NCBI GenBank assembly: GCA_021815365.1
Contig: JAKAGZ010000019.1
Location: 1 to 45,746 of the forward strand
DNA from: Bacteroidota bacterium
GTDB lineage: Bacteria > Bacteroidota > Ignavibacteria > Ignavibacteriales > Ignavibacteriaceae
Direction: 5' to 3'
DNA: 45,746 nucleotides
In this document: positions 43,272 through 45,746 of the stretch, in pieces
Layout: each line of letters opens with the position of its first letter
Position numbering within the stretch: position 1 is the stretch's first letter
The notes under the pieces: model-generated
Told to the model about the DNA's origin: nothing
Database searches by the model: none
The model's input: the letters and a program-made list of their open reading frames with translations, nothing else
Made by a program: the position numbers and the translations under genes

Positions 43272-43580
43272 TTAATTTCAACGTGCTAAAAAGTTTATAA
43301 TTAACAATAGAACCTTTTATTGAATGAAAAGATAAAAATTATTCAGCACATTATATAAAAATATAATTAAACCCAAATTTTACTACAATAAATTTAACAA
43401 AACCTTTTTACTGATTAAGAACCTTAGTAACGATAAATCACTATAACAACATGAACCTTATTACATTATTTATAAATTTTGCCAATTGATTTGTTATTCA
43501 TAAATTAGCTGCATAAATGAAAACCTTATCTCAGAATTATCTATGAAGCGATGAATTATAATAAAATATCAGGACCAACA
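43272..43580. other. Divergent promoter region between kup and the solute-binding gene
   Basis: 309 bp, strongly AT-rich, that must hold promoters for both divergent genes. I see no strong sigma-70 or Bacteroidota-type (TTTG / TAnnTTTG) pair; TAAATTTTG near 43468-43476 is close but has a misfit spacing. An open frame running into the next gene upstream of 43581 is not believed to be translated. Confidence 0.45.
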
Positions 43581-45242
43581 ATGAAAAATTTCAAATTATT
43601 TATTCTGTATGTTTTTATTTCGCTTGCAGCATTTAACTGCAAAAGCGGAAATCAGCCTGAAAGAAATAATACAGTTATAATCGGAATTTCTTCTGATATT
43701 GAAACATTCAACCCGTTATATTCTTTCAATATAAACGAAAGTTATATAACTGATCTGATGTACATCTCGCTGGTGCAGCATCATTGGAATTCAGCTTCAG
43801 GAGAAATTGATAATAAACCGATGCTTGCCAAAAGCTGGGAATGGAACAAGGACTCAACAACGATAACAATTAACCTGAGAGATGATGTAAAATGGTCAGA
43901 CAGCTCGAACGTTACTGCCGATGATATTACATATTCTTTCGATCTCTATTCCGATCCCCAGGTTAACAGCCGTTTTTTCGGAACCTTTAAAAATTTCTAT
44001 GCAGATAAAGACAACCACATTAACATAAAAAAAACATTTGAAGTTATATCACCATACAAATTAAAAATTCATTTTCTACCCGGATCGGTTCCAAGTTTAT
44101 TCAGTATAGACCTTCCAATACTTCCAAAACACATTTATGAAAAAATTAAAAGAAAAGATATTGAACATTCAGAAGTAAACTTTAAGCCTGTTACAGACGG
44201 CGCTTATTACCTCGCCAACTGGGAAAAAAATCAATCCGTAATCTTAAAAGCAAACCCTAACTCCTTCCTGCATAAAAAGAATGGCATCGGTGAAATTATT
44301 TTCAAGATAGTTCCGGACTACAACACCAAACTCCTGCAATTAAAAAATGGTGAGCTTGATCTTATAACTGATGTAAACCCCGATGACATTGCTTCACTTA
44401 AATCACAGGGCAATGTTGCAGTAGTTCCGATAAAAGGCAGAGAGTACGATTATATCGGCTGGAATAATATTGACCCCATACAATTTAAAAAGAACAGGAA
44501 GATCGTTCCCAACCCGCTCTTTGGTAAGCCAAATATCAGGAGAGCTTTGACTTATGCTTTAAATCGAAATGAAATAATTGATAACTTTCTCTATAACCAG
44601 GGCGAAATTGCCAACGGACCGGTAGCACCAATTTTCAAAAGTATTTTTGATTCGACAATTACTCCTTATGAATATAATCCTGAAAAAGCTAAAGAGATTT
44701 TTGCCAGTGAAGGATGGCATCCCTCCCCCGTTGACGGCATACTTGTAAAGAACGGGAGAAAATTCAGCTTTAAATTATTTATGGGCACGGGGGTTCCCAG
44801 ACGCGATTTTGCGATGACTGTATTTAAAAATAATCTGAAAGCTGTCGGTGTTGATGTTCAGATTGAAAAGATGGAGATGAGCAGTTTTATACAGAAATTA
44901 TTTACAAGAGAATTTGATTCCTGGATAGCCGGATGGTCCGTTCCAATACCAATTGAATTAGCGCCATACTGGCTTTCAGATATAAATAAAGCGCCGTTTA
45001 ATCTCTCAACTTACAATGATAAAAAAGTAGATCAACTGCTGGACAAACTTGAAACAAAAATTTCAAAGCAGCAGCAGATCAGGATTTACAAAAACATTCA
45101 ACAATTAATTCACGAAGACGAGCCGGTATCTTTTTTGTACTGGGTTAACAAAATCGTTGCTTACAATAAAAGGATCAGGAACATCAGCATAAACCCGCTC
45201 GGCGCAGTAAACAACTGCTGGGAATGGGAAATAAGGAAGTAA
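43581..45242 (+). CDS. ABC-type peptide/nickel solute-binding lipoprotein (family 5)
   Basis: A 553-residue extracellular solute-binding protein. I start at the ATG at 43581 (MKNFKLFILYVFISLAAFNCK) because AGGA lies six bases upstream and a signal peptide begins there; an upstream in-frame ATG adds ten residues without a signal. The lipobox, LAAFNC, has Asn in place of the usual Gly/Ala/Ser at -1. The rest is SBP_bac_5: IETFNPLYSFN, DVKWSDSSNVTADDITYSFDLYSDP and NIRRALTYALNRNEIID motifs, typical of oligopeptide/dipeptide binding. No permease or ATPase genes lie in the window, so it is an orphan here; the transported ligand is not known. Confidence 0.9.
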   Translation: MKNFKLFILYVFISLAAFNCKSGNQPERNNTVIIGISSDIETFNPLYSFNINESYITDLMYISLVQHHWNSASGEIDNKPMLAKSWEWNKDSTTITINLRDDVKWSDSSNVTADDITYSFDLYSDPQVNSRFFGTFKNFYADKDNHINIKKTFEVISPYKLKIHFLPGSVPSLFSIDLPILPKHIYEKIKRKDIEHSEVNFKPVTDGAYYLANWEKNQSVILKANPNSFLHKKNGIGEIIFKIVPDYNTKLLQLKNGELDLITDVNPDDIASLKSQGNVAVVPIKGREYDYIGWNNIDPIQFKKNRKIVPNPLFGKPNIRRALTYALNRNEIIDNFLYNQGEIANGPVAPIFKSIFDSTITPYEYNPEKAKEIFASEGWHPSPVDGILVKNGRKFSFKLFMGTGVPRRDFAMTVFKNNLKAVGVDVQIEKMEMSSFIQKLFTREFDSWIAGWSVPIPIELAPYWLSDINKAPFNLSTYNDKKVDQLLDKLETKISKQQQIRIYKNIQQLIHEDEPVSFLYWVNKIVAYNKRIRNISINPLGAVNNCWEWEIRK

Positions 45243-45626
45243 CTCGATGCACAATGAATTCCTGACTTCTTACAGGCTACTCGAAAGAAAAAAAGACTCT
45301 TGGTAAGCCATTGGTTTATTAGACTTACTTATATAGGAATCCCCAATATATTTTTGATTACGGTATAATGCTGTTACTGCTATAACCCGCCTGCTTTCGC
45401 CGAAGCAATACTTCAGACTATCTGTACGAAGCGTTTCGCGTAGTCAGACTTCGCGCAGGCAATCACGACTGCTGAAACACTTTTAAACAGCAAAAAAAAT
45501 GCCAGGTACAAAGACGTTGTCAAATCAATTCTTTTAGTTAAATATTTTTAATAATAATTATTCGGCTCTTAACTTTTTACTTACTTGTCCGGCTTTGACG
45601 GATTAAAGAGGTTAGGCTTTGTGCTT
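45243..45626. other. Gene-free region with a palindromic repeat
   Basis: 384 bp. A 72-bp GC-rich repeat (45389-45460) has GCCTGC / GCAGGC ends and inner GACTA / TAGTC arms; its left end AACCCGCCTGC (45384-45394) is the complement of GCAGGCGGGTT found in the element at 21918-22117. A 10-bp inverted repeat AAGAGGTTAG / CTAACCTCTT (45606-45615 and 45653-45662) spans the end of the next gene. I see nothing else that is coding. Confidence 0.6.
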
Positions 45627-45746
45627 TTAAAGATATTTCTTAAAAAATAATGCTAACCTCTTAAAAAATTCTTCATTTGCAATCCACTCAGGACTATTTG
45701 CGCCACCGTGTTCAGCATTTGGAATAATCCACAAATCACAATGACT
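45627..45746 (-). CDS. Alpha/beta hydrolase, C-terminal fragment
   Basis: Only the last 39 codons are present; the gene continues beyond the right edge. The sequence includes LWIIPNAEHGGANSPE followed by FFKRLALFFKKYL, matching the region around the catalytic His (in EHGG) and the final helix of alpha/beta hydrolases. The subfamily and substrate cannot be determined from the fragment. Confidence 0.75.
   Translation of the reverse strand, partial: SHCDLWIIPNAEHGGANSPEWIANEEFFKRLALFFKKYL

Noticed and set aside
45247-45306. 19-codon open frame with ATG after the solute-binding gene
   Set aside because: Too short, no ribosome site, no similarity I can name.

Overview
The window is 45.7 kb of AT-rich bacterial chromosome. 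It looks like a member of the FCB group (Bacteroidota and relatives), most like the Ignavibacteria; this rests on gene content and protein style and was not tested by a search. The pointers are a short DUF2795 acidic protein, a TonB receptor with an N-terminal carboxypeptidase-D-like domain, a FadL porin beside an SGNH lipoprotein, a YbeY with Asp as third ligand, frequent TTG/GTG starts, and intergenic palindromes of a kind common in this group. Most genes are housekeeping and lie on the minus strand; I saw no tRNA, rRNA, CRISPR array, prophage, transposase or defence island.

Layout. At 1-2.7 kb the 3' end of ftsY (+) converges on a two-gene beta-oxidation unit (thiolase, 3-hydroxyacyl-CoA dehydrogenase). 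holB follows, separated from the thiolase gene by a 114-bp palindromic MITE-like element with a 5-bp direct repeat. From 13.8 kb down to 4.06 kb runs a probable long minus-strand operon: ctpA, DUF3108, gamma-carbonic anhydrase, ybeY, smg, topA, xerC, hpf, hprK, an M23 peptidase and the DUF2795 gene. It closes at a clear intrinsic terminator at 4033-4055. At 13.8-21.8 kb lie an outer-membrane barrel gene, lysS, dacB, an rsuA/rluB pseudouridine synthase, scpB-scpA and trpS. At 21.9-25.7 kb a second, 200-bp inverted-repeat element abuts an HNH endonuclease gene that has no normal start codon, followed by a large TonB-dependent receptor.

At 25.8-30.5 kb overlapping genes encode a CNNM/CorC-type membrane protein, a small membrane protein of unknown function, an MCE (MlaD-like) protein, gamma-glutamyltransferase and AcpS. 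At 30.5-35.2 kb are ssb, a SPOR lipoprotein, a plus-strand TPR protein, a bidirectional terminator, and the SGNH-FadL pair. At 35.3-40.6 kb yqeY, cvpA, mutS2, a biotin carboxylase and a biotin carrier protein form one tightly packed unit; the last two resemble a split acyl-CoA carboxylase alpha chain. At 40.7-45.7 kb are an SDR gene that appears to carry an in-frame palindromic-repeat insertion, a Kup potassium transporter, a family-5 solute-binding lipoprotein (+), a palindromic repeat, and the C-terminal end of an alpha/beta hydrolase.

I found no large undescribed system. The items most worth a second look are the HNH gene with no canonical start, the in-frame insertion in the SDR gene, the two MITE-like elements, and the CACAAAGT/ACTTTGTG array at 15.6 kb.
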